Assembly: GCF_000695835.1 (NCBI RefSeq)
Contig: NZ_CP007521.1
Location: 62,001-126,000, forward strand
From: Mycoplasmopsis californica
GTDB lineage: Bacteria; Bacillota_I; Bacilli_A; Mycoplasmatales; Metamycoplasmataceae
Direction of reading: 5' to 3'
Length of the DNA stretch: 64,000 nucleotides
Positions 1 through 11,961 of the stretch are shown piece by piece. The position numbers and the translations under genes are program-made. Under the pieces are notes generated by a model. That model ran no database searches, had not been told where the DNA came from, and was given only the letters and a program-made list of their open reading frames with translations. How positions within the stretch are numbered: the stretch's first letter is position 1; every line of letters begins with the position of its first letter.

Positions 1-410
1 AAAAATATAATGCTTTAAATCAAGTGAATAAATCACTATCAACACCTGAGAATGTTTTAAATGTGTTATTGAAAGAACAATCATTTAAGAATTATTTGAA
101 AAACCAAAATAACATTTATGCTTTAGATAATAATGGAAAATTAGCTCCAAAAACTAAATACAATGATAAAGATTTAGCGGAAATTATAGAAATGAACAAT
201 AGCATTCTTAACTCATTTGAAATTAAATCAGCATACGATTTAACCAAAGCAGTCGACAAGTGAATGAAAGATAGAGCTGAGGGCAAATATGATTCATTTT
301 TTGAGACAAAAGAAAATAAGGTTTATTTTGCACACAATAATGACAGCTACAAAAAAGATGCCGGACATACTATATTTGAAGCACTAAAACAGGCAAGAAA
401 GGCAAATTAA
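1..410 (+). CDS. HinT-interacting membrane protein P80, C-terminal part (partial)
   Basis: This is an open frame running from before the window to a TAA at 408-410, with one internal TGA (261-263) read as Trp. The visible 135 or so residues are hydrophilic and charged, with no membrane segment. I recognise no enzymatic motif. The assignment rests on context: it lies 12 nt upstream of a P60-like lipoprotein that overlaps hinT, the arrangement described for the P80/P60/HinT locus of M. hominis. In that species P80 and P60 form a membrane complex that binds cytosolic HinT. The identity is inferred from synteny; the sequence alone would only support a hypothetical surface protein. Confidence 0.6.
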
Positions 411-422
411 TAGGAGGGGATA

Positions 423-1712
423 ATGAGTAAAATTAAATATTTATTGGCATCGCCGCTTATTGGAGCGCCTTTTGCGGTTGTTGCTTGCGGACAAAATGTT
501 AATACTCCTGGCAAAATTAAACAAGACGAAGAAATTACAAAAACTGCATCAAATCAGTTAAAAAAGCTATTCACTCACTCAGTATTACTGACAGAATATA
601 AAATTCCATTTTCAGATTCGTCAAAGGTAGATGAAATTTATATTAATACTTTTAAAGATAAAAATAGCCAGCTTTATAAAGATTCATTAAAAGCATTTAA
701 ATTTTATGCATTAAATAAAATTAATACTGATCAATATTATTTTGCGGAAAAGGTAGTTAGCTGATCAGGTGATAGAACGTTAAATCCGCAAGAAATTAAA
801 AGTTTAGGTCCTATCCAACCTAATACAATTCCAACAGAAAATCAATTTGAAATTCTATGAATTAATGAAAAAACTGGAATTAGAGATGAATTAGAAAAAA
901 TGTTAATTGTAAATAAATACTTTGCGATTTCAGATAAAGACCATTTAAAAAAAATGGACAAAAATTTTAAATACACCAAAGATATTAAATATGAACTGAA
1001 AAATTACCTATTAGCTAAATATGCGGTTGAAAAGAAATTTGCTCAAGTATGGTCAAAGGATCCAGAAAAAGAAGCGGACGATTCATTTTTTACCCAAGGA
1101 TACAATAATTTAAGAGGTGCCGATTCATTTAATGCCTTTTGAACTTACTCAAATCAACCTAAAATTGTGCTTAAAAACGAAATTGAGCATATAAGTGGCA
1201 ATGAAGATGATAAAAAGTTATACGGTTATAAAGGTTTTAAATCTAATACTAATTCTTATTCATTGAAATGAGATTTTGAATCATTAAAGGCGAAAAAATA
1301 TCCTAAGGAATTGTATGGTTATTTTGATGTTAATAACAATCGGTTAGTTAATACCAAGATTGAACCAAATTTTGTTATTAACCCATATAAAACCAATTCT
1401 GAGCAGACTAACACACCAACATTAGTTTATGTTAATCAGATTGCACCAATTGCATCAACAACTGAGGTTGAATTGCCAACTGTTGAAAAAGATGAAAAAA
1501 ACAAAACAAAAGTAACTCTTTTATCATTTGATAATACGATGTATAAAGATAAACTCGATTTATTAGCTTTCTTGTTCTTCTTAAATGATGCAACTTTATA
1601 TGAAACGGCGATAAAAAGTTTTGCTCAAATTGGACACAAAATAAAAATTAATAAAGTGAGTGAAACCTTGAGAAAAGCAGCTAAAGATTTAACATTTGTG
1701 GAGTTAGTGTAA
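423..1712 (+). CDS. P60-like HinT-interacting membrane lipoprotein
   Basis: A 429-residue lipoprotein. The N-terminus has a short basic stretch, a hydrophobic core and a lipobox ending VVAC (Cys about residue 22), so the protein should be lipid-anchored on the outer membrane face. A strong ribosome site (GGAGGGG) lies about 6 nt before the ATG. Several Trp residues are encoded by TGA. The rest is hydrophilic with no catalytic motif I can name. Its stop codon overlaps the hinT start (TAATG), so the two are translationally coupled. In M. hominis the P60 lipoprotein pairs with P80 and interacts with HinT; the same role is inferred here from gene order and lipoprotein character. Confidence 0.7.
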
Positions 1713-2029
1713 TGGACAATATTTTTCTTGATATTATTGCAGGTAAAGCTGAAGCTCAATTTATATATAAAGATGAGAAGTGCGTTGCTTTTTATGATAA
1801 GTTTCCATTTAGACCCGGACACTTTTTAGTTGTTCCACGTGAAAAAACAGCTAATATTACTGAAATGGATGATAATTTAGCAGGGTACTTAATTAATGTT
1901 GCAAGAAAGTTAGCTAAGCAAGAAATTTTAGATAAAGGTATCCCTGGTTTTAAAATTGTGATAAACACAGGACGCAGTGCTGAACAATCCATTTTTCACA
2001 CTCATATTCACGTAATTCCTTTTAAATAA
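1712..2029 (+). CDS. hinT: HIT-family purine nucleotide hydrolase HinT
   Basis: A 105-residue protein of the histidine-triad superfamily, the usual length for HinT. The C-terminal triad HTHIHVI is visible (His96, His98, His100), and the middle carries the family stretch NTGRSAEQSIFH. HinT enzymes hydrolyse purine nucleoside phosphoramidates and aminoacyl-AMP-type substrates in the cytosol. The start overlaps the stop of the P60-like lipoprotein gene by one base, which indicates coupling. In M. hominis this protein binds the P60/P80 membrane complex. A hairpin with a T-rich tail follows directly and probably ends the operon. Confidence 0.95.
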   Translation: MDNIFLDIIAGKAEAQFIYKDEKCVAFYDKFPFRPGHFLVVPREKTANITEMDDNLAGYLINVARKLAKQEILDKGIPGFKIVINTGRSAEQSIFHTHIHVIPFK

Positions 2030-2031
2030 AC

Positions 2032-2057
2032 AAAACTCAGTTAAAATACTGAGTTTT
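2032..2057 (+). terminator. Terminator after hinT
   Basis: A perfect 9-bp stem (AAAACTCAG/CTGAGTTTT) with an 8-nt loop sits 2 nt after the hinT stop, ending in T-rich sequence. Confidence 0.85.
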
Positions 2058-2144
2058 CTTATTCAATTAAATATTGCTAGTTAATATATAATTGATTAGC
2101 GAAAATATAAGAGACTATATAACGCAAAATAATTTAGGAGTAAC

Positions 2145-2600
2145 ATGTTTGCAAAAGACGAAATTAGAGACGTAAAAATATTGCTTATTTTAAACACAAT
2201 TGTACCAATTTCTTTTCTTTTATTAGCTTATTTAACAGCTTCATCAATTACACAAGGAAATAGCATTTCCCTTTTTAAATATATTCAATTAATTATAGGT
2301 GTACCTTTGTCAATTGTTGTATTAAGATACATTATCATAGCTTTATTTCCAGCATTTAAATTGAAAAATAAAACAGTTTTCATTTGTTTATGAGTAATAA
2401 TGCTATGAAATATTGTTTACAATGTTTTAATATTATTTCAAATGTACTCAGGATTAGAACAAAATGTCAATTACGCAATTCAATCATTTAGTGCGATAAT
2501 ATTTATTTTAGGCTTAATAGTTCCTTTCCGTTTATATTCGATAATGACGGAGATTCAAGAAGTAAAATCTGTTGAAACTATTGAAATAACGAGTAATTAA
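2145..2600 (+). CDS. Hypothetical membrane protein
   Basis: A 151-residue protein that I do not recognise. It begins with a short charged segment followed by about four hydrophobic segments (roughly residues 10-32, 44-65, 78-100 and 112-130). The C-terminal tail is Glu/Thr-rich and probably cytosolic. An RBS (TTAGGAG) lies just upstream of the ATG, and Trp is encoded by TGA within the third segment. It is followed by a strong hairpin shared with the convergent aminopeptidase gene, so it is monocistronic. No transport or enzyme motif can be seen. Confidence 0.75.
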
Positions 2601-2618
2601 GCTAGCAAGTTAAAAAGT

Positions 2619-2645
2619 AAAAATACGCATAATTTGCGTATTTTT
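2619..2645. terminator. Bidirectional terminator between membrane protein gene and pepA
   Basis: A 10-bp stem (AAAAATACGC/GCGTATTTTT) with a 7-nt loop, A-rich on the left and T-rich on the right. It can therefore serve both convergent genes. Confidence 0.85.
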
Positions 2646-2678
2646 GTGTATAAACCTGTGGCATAGGCTGAAAAATAA

Positions 2679-4046
<1,368 letters not shown>

Positions 4047-4190
4047 ATAATCTCTCCTTTTTTATGTTTGATATTATAAATTTTAGCATTTATATGAATT
4101 GTGGAATGATAATTTAATAAGTATTGAAATATATTAAAAATTTTGAGAAAAAATCATACATAAATTTAATTTATTTTTATAATTACAAAT

Positions 4191-5183
4191 ATGGAATACA
4201 GAGGACCTGATGATGATTTTAGATCATTTTCAAAGTGATCTATTAGAAAAATAACGTTTATTGCAATCTTAATCGCAATTTCGGTTGCTTTTTTTCTCAT
4301 AGTTTTTCAGCTAATGCCAATAGTTTCCTTACCGGCCTATAAAATTAGTATTATAGGACTACCAATTAAAATAACCGGCTTTATTTTTGGGCCAGTTATC
4401 GGAGCTTTTGTTGGTTTAGTTTCTGATTTATTTTCTTTTGCATTGGTTCCTACTTATTACAATTTTTATTTTACTATTGCCGCAATGTTAGACGGGATTA
4501 TTCCTGGCATGATAAGCTGAGTATTTTTAAGACTTATTCGTTTTTTGTTCGGTGGTAAGTTTAGAGATACATTGATTACAGAAAAGATTGAAAGAATACT
4601 GAAAAAGATTGATAAATTGTCGCTCGATGCAGTCGATAACCAAAAAAATATAAGAAAATTAGAAAATAAAGTAATCAGTCTTTATGTTGCTCAAAACAGC
4701 AAACATAAATTAGCTAAAAGAACAAGTGTTTTGATGAATATTAATATGTTTGCTTGCATATCTATTTTAGTTACGGTTATAATGCTAGTTACTTATATAG
4801 TGGGTTATAAAGTTGATAATGTAACCATTCAAAAAGGTATTGTGCCAAATAGAATAGCTTTAATTATTATGATGGTTTCAGGATATTTGGCAATGTTGGT
4901 GTTTATTTTAATAGCGAGATTTAAATTGAATTCGAAATTGTATTTAATTATTGTTCCGATTGTTGTTTTTTCAGCTTTAATCGAGTTATTTAATGTTCCT
5001 ATTCTATCTTTTGCAGAGAAGCAAAGTATTGAGACGTCTAACTCTGAAGGTTCTCTATTTGTATATATGTTTCAACATATTGTTCTTAGCCCTGTGAAAA
5101 TATGAGGAAATATGTTTATTATATTTTTCACTTATAAAATAATTGCTCCATCAATTTATAAAAATCGCAATATTACATATTAG
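4191..5183 (+). CDS. ECF transporter S component-like membrane protein
   Basis: A 330-residue membrane protein. The N-terminal half has the pattern of energy-coupling-factor substrate-binding (S) components: hydrophobic helices and the segment GPVIGAFVGLVSDLFSF, typical of vitamin S subunits. It is followed by a polar, probably coiled-coil region (roughly residues 120-180) and then three or four more membrane segments. The S component would capture a vitamin and use a shared ECF ATPase module encoded elsewhere; the substrate cannot be told. TATAAT lies only 7 nt before the ATG and there is no Shine-Dalgarno, so the message is probably leaderless. The stop codon sits inside the terminator stem. 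Confidence 0.75.
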
Positions 5184-5198
5184 ACAGCAGTCTAATAT
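5177..5198 (+). terminator. Terminator overlapping the stop of the ECF S-component gene
   Basis: A perfect 9-bp stem (ATATTAGAC/GTCTAATAT) with a 4-nt loop and a following T run. The TAG stop lies in the left arm. Confidence 0.85.
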
Positions 5199-5285
5199 TT
5201 TTATTAAAAAATATCGAATTTAATTATAAGTTTTTAATCATATATAGAATTTTATTAGTATAATGAATTAACAAGAGGGAGGTTT

Positions 5286-7316
5286 ATGATGTTTAAAATT
5301 AAATTTAAAAAAATTTTGTTAAGTAGTTCGCTAATTTTACCGGCAATAGTAAGTGTTTCTTGTTTTAATTTTAAACAAACAATATCAAATGAGTCGCAAC
5401 AGCAGAATCCATTGACGGATGATTCTGACAAAATAAACGAAATGAACAATAGCAATGTTAAGGATAAAAATCATAAGCCATCCGTTGGAAACTCAAATCT
5501 TAAAGATACCAAACCCAAAAAAACATTAGATCCAACAAAGCCTAAAAAACTTATCCCAAGCCCAGATAAAGGAAAAAGCGACAGTGGAACAAGCACTCAA
5601 ACCAATAAAGAAATTTTTGATGCAAAAAAAGAACAAAAATTTGTTGATCAGACTGTAAAAAATACATTGACGCATATAGATAATGTTGCCTTAGAGTCTG
5701 TTTATGAAGAACAGAATAATTTGAATAATAATGTCAGAATACCGCTTTATCGACACAATAAAAATCAAGATGTTTATGTATCATATGGATATGTTGCTAA
5801 CTTGATCACAACATATTTTTTGGGTAGTAATTTAAATAACGCAGTTAAAACGAATGAAAGTATAACCTATAATATTGACCTTAAAAACAGATTGATTTTC
5901 AATGAAAAGACTGACAAAATTCAGTATAAATACTACAATAATTTGTTTTTGAAACCTGACTTTTCAAAAGTAGCTCTTCACCCTCGTCTAAAATTTGAAA
6001 GTTGAAATCATTTTTTATTAGATAATCCGAATGAATTAAGGGAGATAAATTTAGGCAAATACAATATTGATTTAATTGTTGACCAAGGAGAAGTGTATAT
6101 TCCGTTATCAGTTCTTAACCTAATATTTCTGTCAAATAATTATTTCAATTTACAATTTAATGGAAGTAAAATTTTAGTTTCAGATAACAATGCAAGAGTT
6201 AATTGAAAACAATTTTCAGGTTTTGCTAAATTTTATGATTTAAAAAGATTTAATTCTGAAAATCTTCAACAAAGAAAAAATAACTACAACTTCTTAGCAT
6301 TGATGTTTGATTATTTTTATGGTATTAAAAACGATCTTTATGAACGTTACAATGTTAAAAATTTTTATGAGTTAGCCGAATCATTAAAGTTAAAAGATGC
6401 ACTGCTAAGTACTGATTTTACTGTATATAATAATGCGTATCAGCGTTTATGAAATCAAGTCCTTAATGACTTACATTCAACCTTATTAACTAATTCCTAT
6501 TATAGAAAGAATGCTTCTTTGGCGGCGGGGTCTCATATAATTCCACAAAAAAGTGTTGAAGCAAGCAAAACGCTTGAAAAGATTATAAAATTAAGGCAAA
6601 ATACTTTATCTCCAAATGGACATTTTTATAGTAATAAAATTACTCATATAATTGGTGATACTGCTCGAATTATTTTTAATCAATTTCATCATTTACCAAG
6701 TATGGAAATTGAAAGAAAATATTGACCATTTTACGACTCATTTTACTTATTCAAAGACGCAATTAAGCAAATTAGAGCTGATGATAAAGAAAATAAAGTG
6801 AAAAATATAATTATTGATATTTCAATAAATGGCGGCGGTTCTTCACTTGCTATGCAACAAGTTGCTGGATTTTTAAGTAATAAACCTATACATCTATATA
6901 TTCAGAATAACTTAGCAAACCAATACACTGATATGAAATTCCGTGTAGATACTAATGAAGATAATCAATTTAATGGCAATGATGGTTTTCCTGAGTATAA
7001 TTGATACATTTTGACTGGTAGAAATACATTTAGTGCTGCAAATTTATTTGCACACTGAGCTAAAGTATCAGGAACCGCCAAAATAATAGGTAATAGAAGT
7101 GGCGGGGGAATGTATGCTATTATGCCGACAGTATTACCGGATGGAACAAACGTTAATATTTCAAGTGTAAATGCATGGATTGGAGGATTAAATTATAGTC
7201 CTAAATTTAAAAAAGAAATGCCTTATACAGAAAATGGAGTTCCAGTAGATTACACACTTTCATATGATGATTATTATAAAGACAATATTTTAGAGCTTAT
7301 GAAGCCTGTTAACTAA
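5286..7316 (+). CDS. S41 (tail-specific protease-like) lipoprotein, copy 1
   Basis: A 676-residue lipoprotein. The lipobox ends VSVSC (Cys near 27) and is followed by a long Lys/Pro/Ser-rich linker to about residue 115. The C-terminal ~200 residues resemble S41 peptidases: a strand ending IIIDISINGGG, then GRNTFSAANLFA with a candidate nucleophile Ser583, then IIGNRSGGGM. The classical GKG lysine of the CtpA branch is replaced by Gly, and the GGG form resembles S41 relatives of the tricorn/retinoid-binding type. The central region may be a beta-rich stalk. The RBS GAGGGAGG supports the start. The next gene is a diverged tandem copy. Protease activity is inferred. Confidence 0.75.
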
Positions 7317-7321
7317 GAATT

Positions 7322-7340
7322 TAGTGCATAATTTGCACTA
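7322..7340 (+). terminator. Terminator between the two S41-like lipoprotein genes
   Basis: A 7-bp stem (TAGTGCA/TGCACTA) around a 5-nt loop, followed by six T residues, 5 nt after the stop of the first copy. Confidence 0.75.
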
Positions 7341-7367
7341 TTTTTTAATTAGTATAAAATTAAAATT

Positions 7368-9137
7368 ATGAAAAATCTAAGGACACTAAAAAGTTTTAGG
7401 ATATTATCTTTAACTCTGCCAGTTGTATTATTGACTCAGAGTTGCCTACAACCTAAAACGATTTGAAAGAAACAAATAAATAAAAATATTCCCGAAGAAT
7501 TGGAAGATTTAGGTGCTAAAAATTTTAATAATATTAGTTCAGCATACTCAATAACAAGCAATAATATCAATCTTTATAAACATAAAGTAAACAAAGATTA
7601 TTATGTAAACGTTGGTGAGGTTATAACTAAATTAAGTGGATTATTTGATCTTAATTTGATATCAAAAAATAATAAAAATAATAAAAATGTTGTGAGTTAT
7701 TTAGCTAATCAACAAAAGTTGATTTTTAATGGTGAAAATGAGCAGGTCGAATTTGAAAGTGCGAGTGCATTTTCATTTGTTAAACAATCAGAGGTGAGAG
7801 ATTATAATCAATTCCTAAGAACAAATTCAGAGGACTATTACACATTTAACGGCAAGAACTTGCGTGTATTTGAATTCAAAAAGTACGGTATAGATGTTGT
7901 GGTTAAAGATGGTGATGTCTTTTTACCGATTTCGATTTTTAACTTATTATTTTGCTCGCCAAATTATTACAATTTACAATTTAATGGTGTTAATTTCTTA
8001 GGTTCATCATTTGATGAGTCGCGAGCAAATCGTGCTGACATGCCTTCTTCGTACATTAAGTTTTATAAAACGTCCGCTCAGGAGAATCCGTTGATGCGCC
8101 AAAATAATTACAATTTTATGGCATTTTTATTTGATAATTATTATGGACTAGCAAAAAGAATTTATGCTAAGTATAATGTAAATAATTTTTATGAATTCAT
8201 TGATAAGATTAAGCTAAAAGAAAAAATTTTAAGCACAAATGAGCGCGAATATAGACGAGCATATATAGATCTTTGATATAAACACCTTAACGATTTACAC
8301 TCGAGATTAATTACACATTCATTTGCAAATAAGTACACTAATATAATTAATGAAGAAGGGGAAGAATATTCACAAAAACGTTCAGATCATCAACAAACTA
8401 TGCAACTTTTATTTTCGAAAAGAGAAAAAGCATATAAAGGAAATGCTCTTCAATTTTATGGTGATACAGCAAGAATAATTTTAGATGATTTCAAGATTGG
8501 AACTATTAACCAAAATAACACCCAAGAACGTTGACGACACGACACTTATTGAGAGTTAGATTATAAAATATCTCAAATTAGAAAAGAAGACCCTGAAAAT
8601 AGAATCAAAAATATAATTTTAGACATTTCATTAAACGGTGGTGGAGAATTAGCTGCATTGCAAAAATCACTTGGATTTTTGACTAACAAAGAGCTGTCAT
8701 TTTGATTACAGGATAGAATTTCACAAAGTTATATAGAAACTAAATTTAATATCGACACTAATGGCGATGGCAAATACAATCAAAATGATTCATATTCTCA
8801 GTATAATTGGTATGTTTTAACAGGAATTAATACATTTAGTGCGGCCAATTTATTTGCCGATATAGTTAAAAACACAAAAATAGCAAAAGTTATTGGCCAA
8901 AAAAGCGGTGGTGGGATGTTTTCTGTATTCCCGACGGTACTACCCGACGGCACTAATGTTGATATTTCAAGCACAAATGGATTTACAGGGTCGCGCGATG
9001 TTGAACCTAATTCAGTTGAAGATTTACCATATACAGAGGATGGCGTAGAGCCAGACATTAAGTTAGACTATAAAGATTTTTATTCAACCAGACTGTATGA
9101 AGTTGTAAGTCAGGATTCTAAAAAAATACAAAAATAG
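7368..9137 (+). CDS. S41 (tail-specific protease-like) lipoprotein, copy 2
   Basis: A 589-residue paralogue of the preceding gene. The signal peptide ends LLTQSC. The Lys/Pro linker is much shorter than in copy 1, but the central and C-terminal regions align throughout. Shared elements are IILDISLNGGG, GINTFSAANLFA (candidate nucleophile Ser491), VIGQKSGGGM and FPTVLPDGTNV. The equivalent of the N-R before SGGG in copy 1 is Q-K here. There is no clear RBS. A TATAAA element lies about 9 nt before the ATG, suggesting a leaderless message. Independent promoters and an intervening terminator suggest separate regulation of the two copies. Confidence 0.75.
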
Positions 9138-9179
9138 TTACATTTATTAATATATTTTTTAAAAAGGGCGAAAATTATT

Positions 9180-9207
9180 TTGTGTAAACTAAAACTAGTG
9201 TTATAAT
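9180..9207 (+). promoter_or_regulatory. Promoter of candidate small RNA
   Basis: -35 TTGTGT (9180-9185) and a perfect -10 TATAAT (9202-9207) with a 16-nt spacer. No ORF begins downstream before the terminator at 9351. Confidence 0.7.
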
Positions 9208-9208
9208 G

Positions 9209-9375
9209 ATTACGATGCGTTCCTAATTTGAACGATTACGATATCCACAGGAATCGTTGCTTAAGAGTATATTGCTCCTTTCACTTAAATAATTCAATAA
9301 ACCTTATGCGTAATGTTTATTATCTTTACTTATCTTATATGTTAATCACTAAAGATGCTATTGCATCTTTTTTTA
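9209..9375 (+). ncRNA. Candidate independently transcribed small RNA (unknown class)
   Basis: About 165 nt between a good promoter (9180-9207) and a hairpin terminator (AAAGATGC/GCATCTTT, 9351-9370, then seven T). It holds no ORF with an RBS. The 5' part contains the 9-mer GATTACGAT twice, 25 nt apart. ATTACG near the 5' end can pair with CGTAAT near 9310, and CGTTCCT can pair with AGGAATCG, so it should fold. It does not match what I know of tmRNA, SRP RNA or RNase P RNA. It could instead be a leader, but the following rlmD-like gene has its own TATAAT after the terminator. Confidence 0.55.
9351..9375 (+). terminator. Terminator of candidate small RNA
   Basis: An 8-bp perfect stem with a 4-nt loop followed by a T run. 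It is 15 nt upstream of the next start codon. Confidence 0.85.
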
Positions 9376-9390
9376 TATAATTAAAATATT

Positions 9391-10716
9391 ATGGAATTTA
9401 AAAAGGGTCAAATTTTAAAAGATGTTGAAGCAACTCAACTTTCATATGAAGGAATGGGTGTAGTTAAAATAGATAACTATTCTATTTTCGTTGAAAATTT
9501 ATTACCTGGTGAAAAAGCAGATATTTTTATTCAAAAAGCTAATAATAAGTTCGGATTTGCTCGCTCTATCAAAAGAGTGGTTTTATCCCCGATACGTCAA
9601 GAAGTTATTAATGAAGCGCTAATGGATTCTGGCTCAACATCGCTAGCAATGTTACCGTATGAAAAACAGTTAGAATTCAAGGAAAATTTTGTAACGTATT
9701 TATTTGGGCGTAATATTCATTTTGAAGATGTTAAAAAAATAATTCCTAATCAAAAACCATGAGGCTATAGAAATAAATTAACTGTATTTGTAAAAGTTGT
9801 TAATAATGTAATTAAACTTGGATTGTACAGAAAAAATACTCATGATTTAGTTGAGCAATCTTCATATGATTTAGCATATTCTGAGATTAATAAAGTAATT
9901 TTATGGCTACAAAAAAATATTAATAAGTATTATAAAATAGTAAGACAGGGCGATTTATTGGAATCGATAACATTTAGATTTTCGCAATTAGAAAATAAAA
10001 TGCTTGTTATATTTAATGTCAAAAATAAAATGCTCTTTACTGAAAGTTTTATTCGGGAATTTATCAGTCAAAATAGTAATATAAAAAATATAATTGTAAC
10101 CTGGAACGATAAGAAAAAAATGAATTACCAGACATTACTCTGTGACGATGCTTCGCTAAAAGATTTGGTTGGTAATGTTCAAATAAATTATGGTTGAAAT
10201 AGTTTTTTTCAAGTTAACACGCAACAAGCGAATATTTTATACACAACATTAATTGATAATTTATCACTTACCAATGAAGATGTAGTGGTTGATGCATACT
10301 CAGGGGCTGGGTCAATAGCATTGAGAATTGCTGATAAAGTGAAAAAAGTTTATGGTTTAGAAATAATAAATCAAGCTGTTTTAAATGCTATTCAAAATGC
10401 CAAACTAAATGGGGTTGATAATGCAGAATTTATAACTGGTGATGTAAATAGCACTATTTTTAAAGTTAAAGAAAAAGTTACAACGGTTATTGTCGACCCA
10501 CCGAGAGCAGGATTGAGTTCAAGTTTTTTAGCAACCATTGTAAAAATGCAACCTGAAAAAATAGGATATATTTCTTGCAATGTGCATACTATGTGTCGTG
10601 ACGTAGATTTATTGCAAAATAATGGTTATAAATTAGTTTTTTTACAACCTTGTGATATGTTTTCGCAAACTCATCACATTGAATTGGTTGGAGTCTTGAT
10701 TAGAAACAAAAAATAA
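9391..10716 (+). CDS. 23S rRNA (uracil-5-)-methyltransferase, TrmA/RlmD family
   Basis: A 441-residue SAM-dependent RNA m5U methyltransferase. An N-terminal TRAM-like RNA-binding domain (about residues 3-60, with GMGVV and LPGEKAD) is followed by the catalytic domain. That domain contains VDAYSGAGSIAL (SAM site, about 300-311), the family motif IVDPPRAGL, and ISCNVHTMCRD with the catalytic Cys. The four-cysteine iron-sulfur motif of E. coli RlmD is not seen. The likely target is a 23S rRNA uridine, though a tRNA target cannot be excluded. TATAAT ends 9 nt before the ATG, so the mRNA is probably leaderless. Its stop lies in the terminator shared with the next gene. Confidence 0.88.
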
Positions 10717-10737
10717 GACCAACTAGGTCTTTTTTTG
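10715..10737. terminator. Terminator between the methyltransferase and HAD genes
   Basis: A 6-bp stem (AAGACC/GGTCTT) with a 5-nt loop and eight following T residues, between convergent genes. Confidence 0.8.
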
Positions 10738-10739
10738 TA

Positions 10740-11552
10740 TTATCCCAAGAAATGTTTTAAAGTTTTAGCCAACCCACCACGTTTGTAACTAAACGGACTT
10801 ACATGAGTAGCTACCTTTTTAAAGTTATTTGTGGCATTTTTCATTGCGATCACATATTTCATTTTACCAATTGTTGTTGAGTCATTCATGGTATCACCGA
10901 TATGGATGCAATTATCACTATTTATATTAGATAATTTAGCAAATAAAAGATTACCATCACCCTTTGACGCTTTAATATCTGTTACTTCCAAAATTTCACT
11001 ATGATTATGTCTTGAACTAACGATGTTTAATTGATTACTAAATTTTAAAATCAATTCTTGTTTAAAAAGAATATATTTCTTTTTGTTTCTAGACCAAAAT
11101 ATAATTTTATACACTGGTTCTTGTGGGTTAAAGTCACTTATTTTATTGACTGTTCCTTTTTTAAATTTAATTGCACAAGAAATAAATAGACAATCAGTGT
11201 ATGTTTGTTTTTTAAAATCTGAGTTAACAATGGCGTTAATTTTGTGTTTCTGCATTAATGAAGCTATATCATTAATTATTTGAGGATCAATTGACGCTGA
11301 AAAAACCTCAACAAAATTTTTAACAACTTTTGCCCCATTTCAGGCAATAATATCTCTCGTTTCACTTATCTGAGAGGTTATTTTAAGTGTTGTTGGATTT
11401 AAAGATCTACCTGTAGATATAATGACTTTAATTCCGCGTTCTTCATATTTTTTGATTGCTTTAATGTTTTGAGGGCTTAACATTTTTTTTCTACTGTCTA
11501 AACTTGTGCCATCTAAATCAATAAAAACCATTTTAATGTCTTTTAAAATCAT
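10740..11552 (-). CDS. Cof-type HAD-superfamily hydrolase
   Basis: A 270-residue phosphatase of the Cof/IIB branch of the HAD superfamily. Visible motifs are motif I FIDLDGTSLD (nucleophile Asp in DLDGT, about residue 12), motif II ISTGRS (about 45-50) and the late motif HIGDTMNDS near residue 215. Such enzymes dephosphorylate sugar phosphates or flavin nucleotides in the cytosol; the substrate cannot be predicted. TATAAT lies 6 nt before the ATG without a Shine-Dalgarno, consistent with a leaderless transcript. A related gene lies at 50869-51693. One Trp (TGA) interrupts the frame under the standard code. Confidence 0.88.
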
Positions 11553-11574
11553 ATTTTAATTATAGACTACTTAT

Positions 11575-11961
11575 TTACATTTTTGCTTCAATTTTATACT
11601 GGTGTGAATAGGTTTCGACACCACTCTTAACTACAAAGTCAAAAATAATCGTATATTTATTTATTCATTTATATGAAAAATCAAAAGTGTCGGCGTTAGT
11701 TTGTAAGTTTGAACTCACATATCTAACTACTTTATCAATAATACTTTTATCTAGTCAAAAATCATTGCCGTTATACCTAATACACTGATAGATATCGTCA
11801 TTTTCTAATTTAGGAAACACATTTTCAGAGTTAATATTTTTAAATTCCGCTTCTTCTATTTTTGAACCTGATTTACGAGTAGCTGATATTACTGCAACAG
11901 GCACAACAATAGCTCCGATTAAACCCACGCTAACTAATGGTATTAGAATTTTTTTCTTCAT
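11575..11961 (-). CDS. Small membrane-anchored protein of a three-gene mycoplasma cluster
   Basis: A 128-residue protein with one N-terminal membrane segment (about residues 5-27) after a MKKK start. There is no lipobox Cys, so it is an uncleaved or Sec-cleaved anchor with an extracellular C-terminal domain of about 95 residues. The start lies inside the end of the upstream gene (32-nt overlap), so translation is coupled. It is the last gene of a cluster with the 472-residue and 113-residue proteins. From memory this resembles the M. hominis MHO_1590-type family, but that link is tentative. Its function is unknown. Confidence 0.65.

Noticed and set aside
9209-9375. tmRNA or SRP RNA at the small RNA locus
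   Set aside because: No alanine-tRNA-like ends or tag ORF, and no SRP GGAA-tetraloop helix motif could be found.
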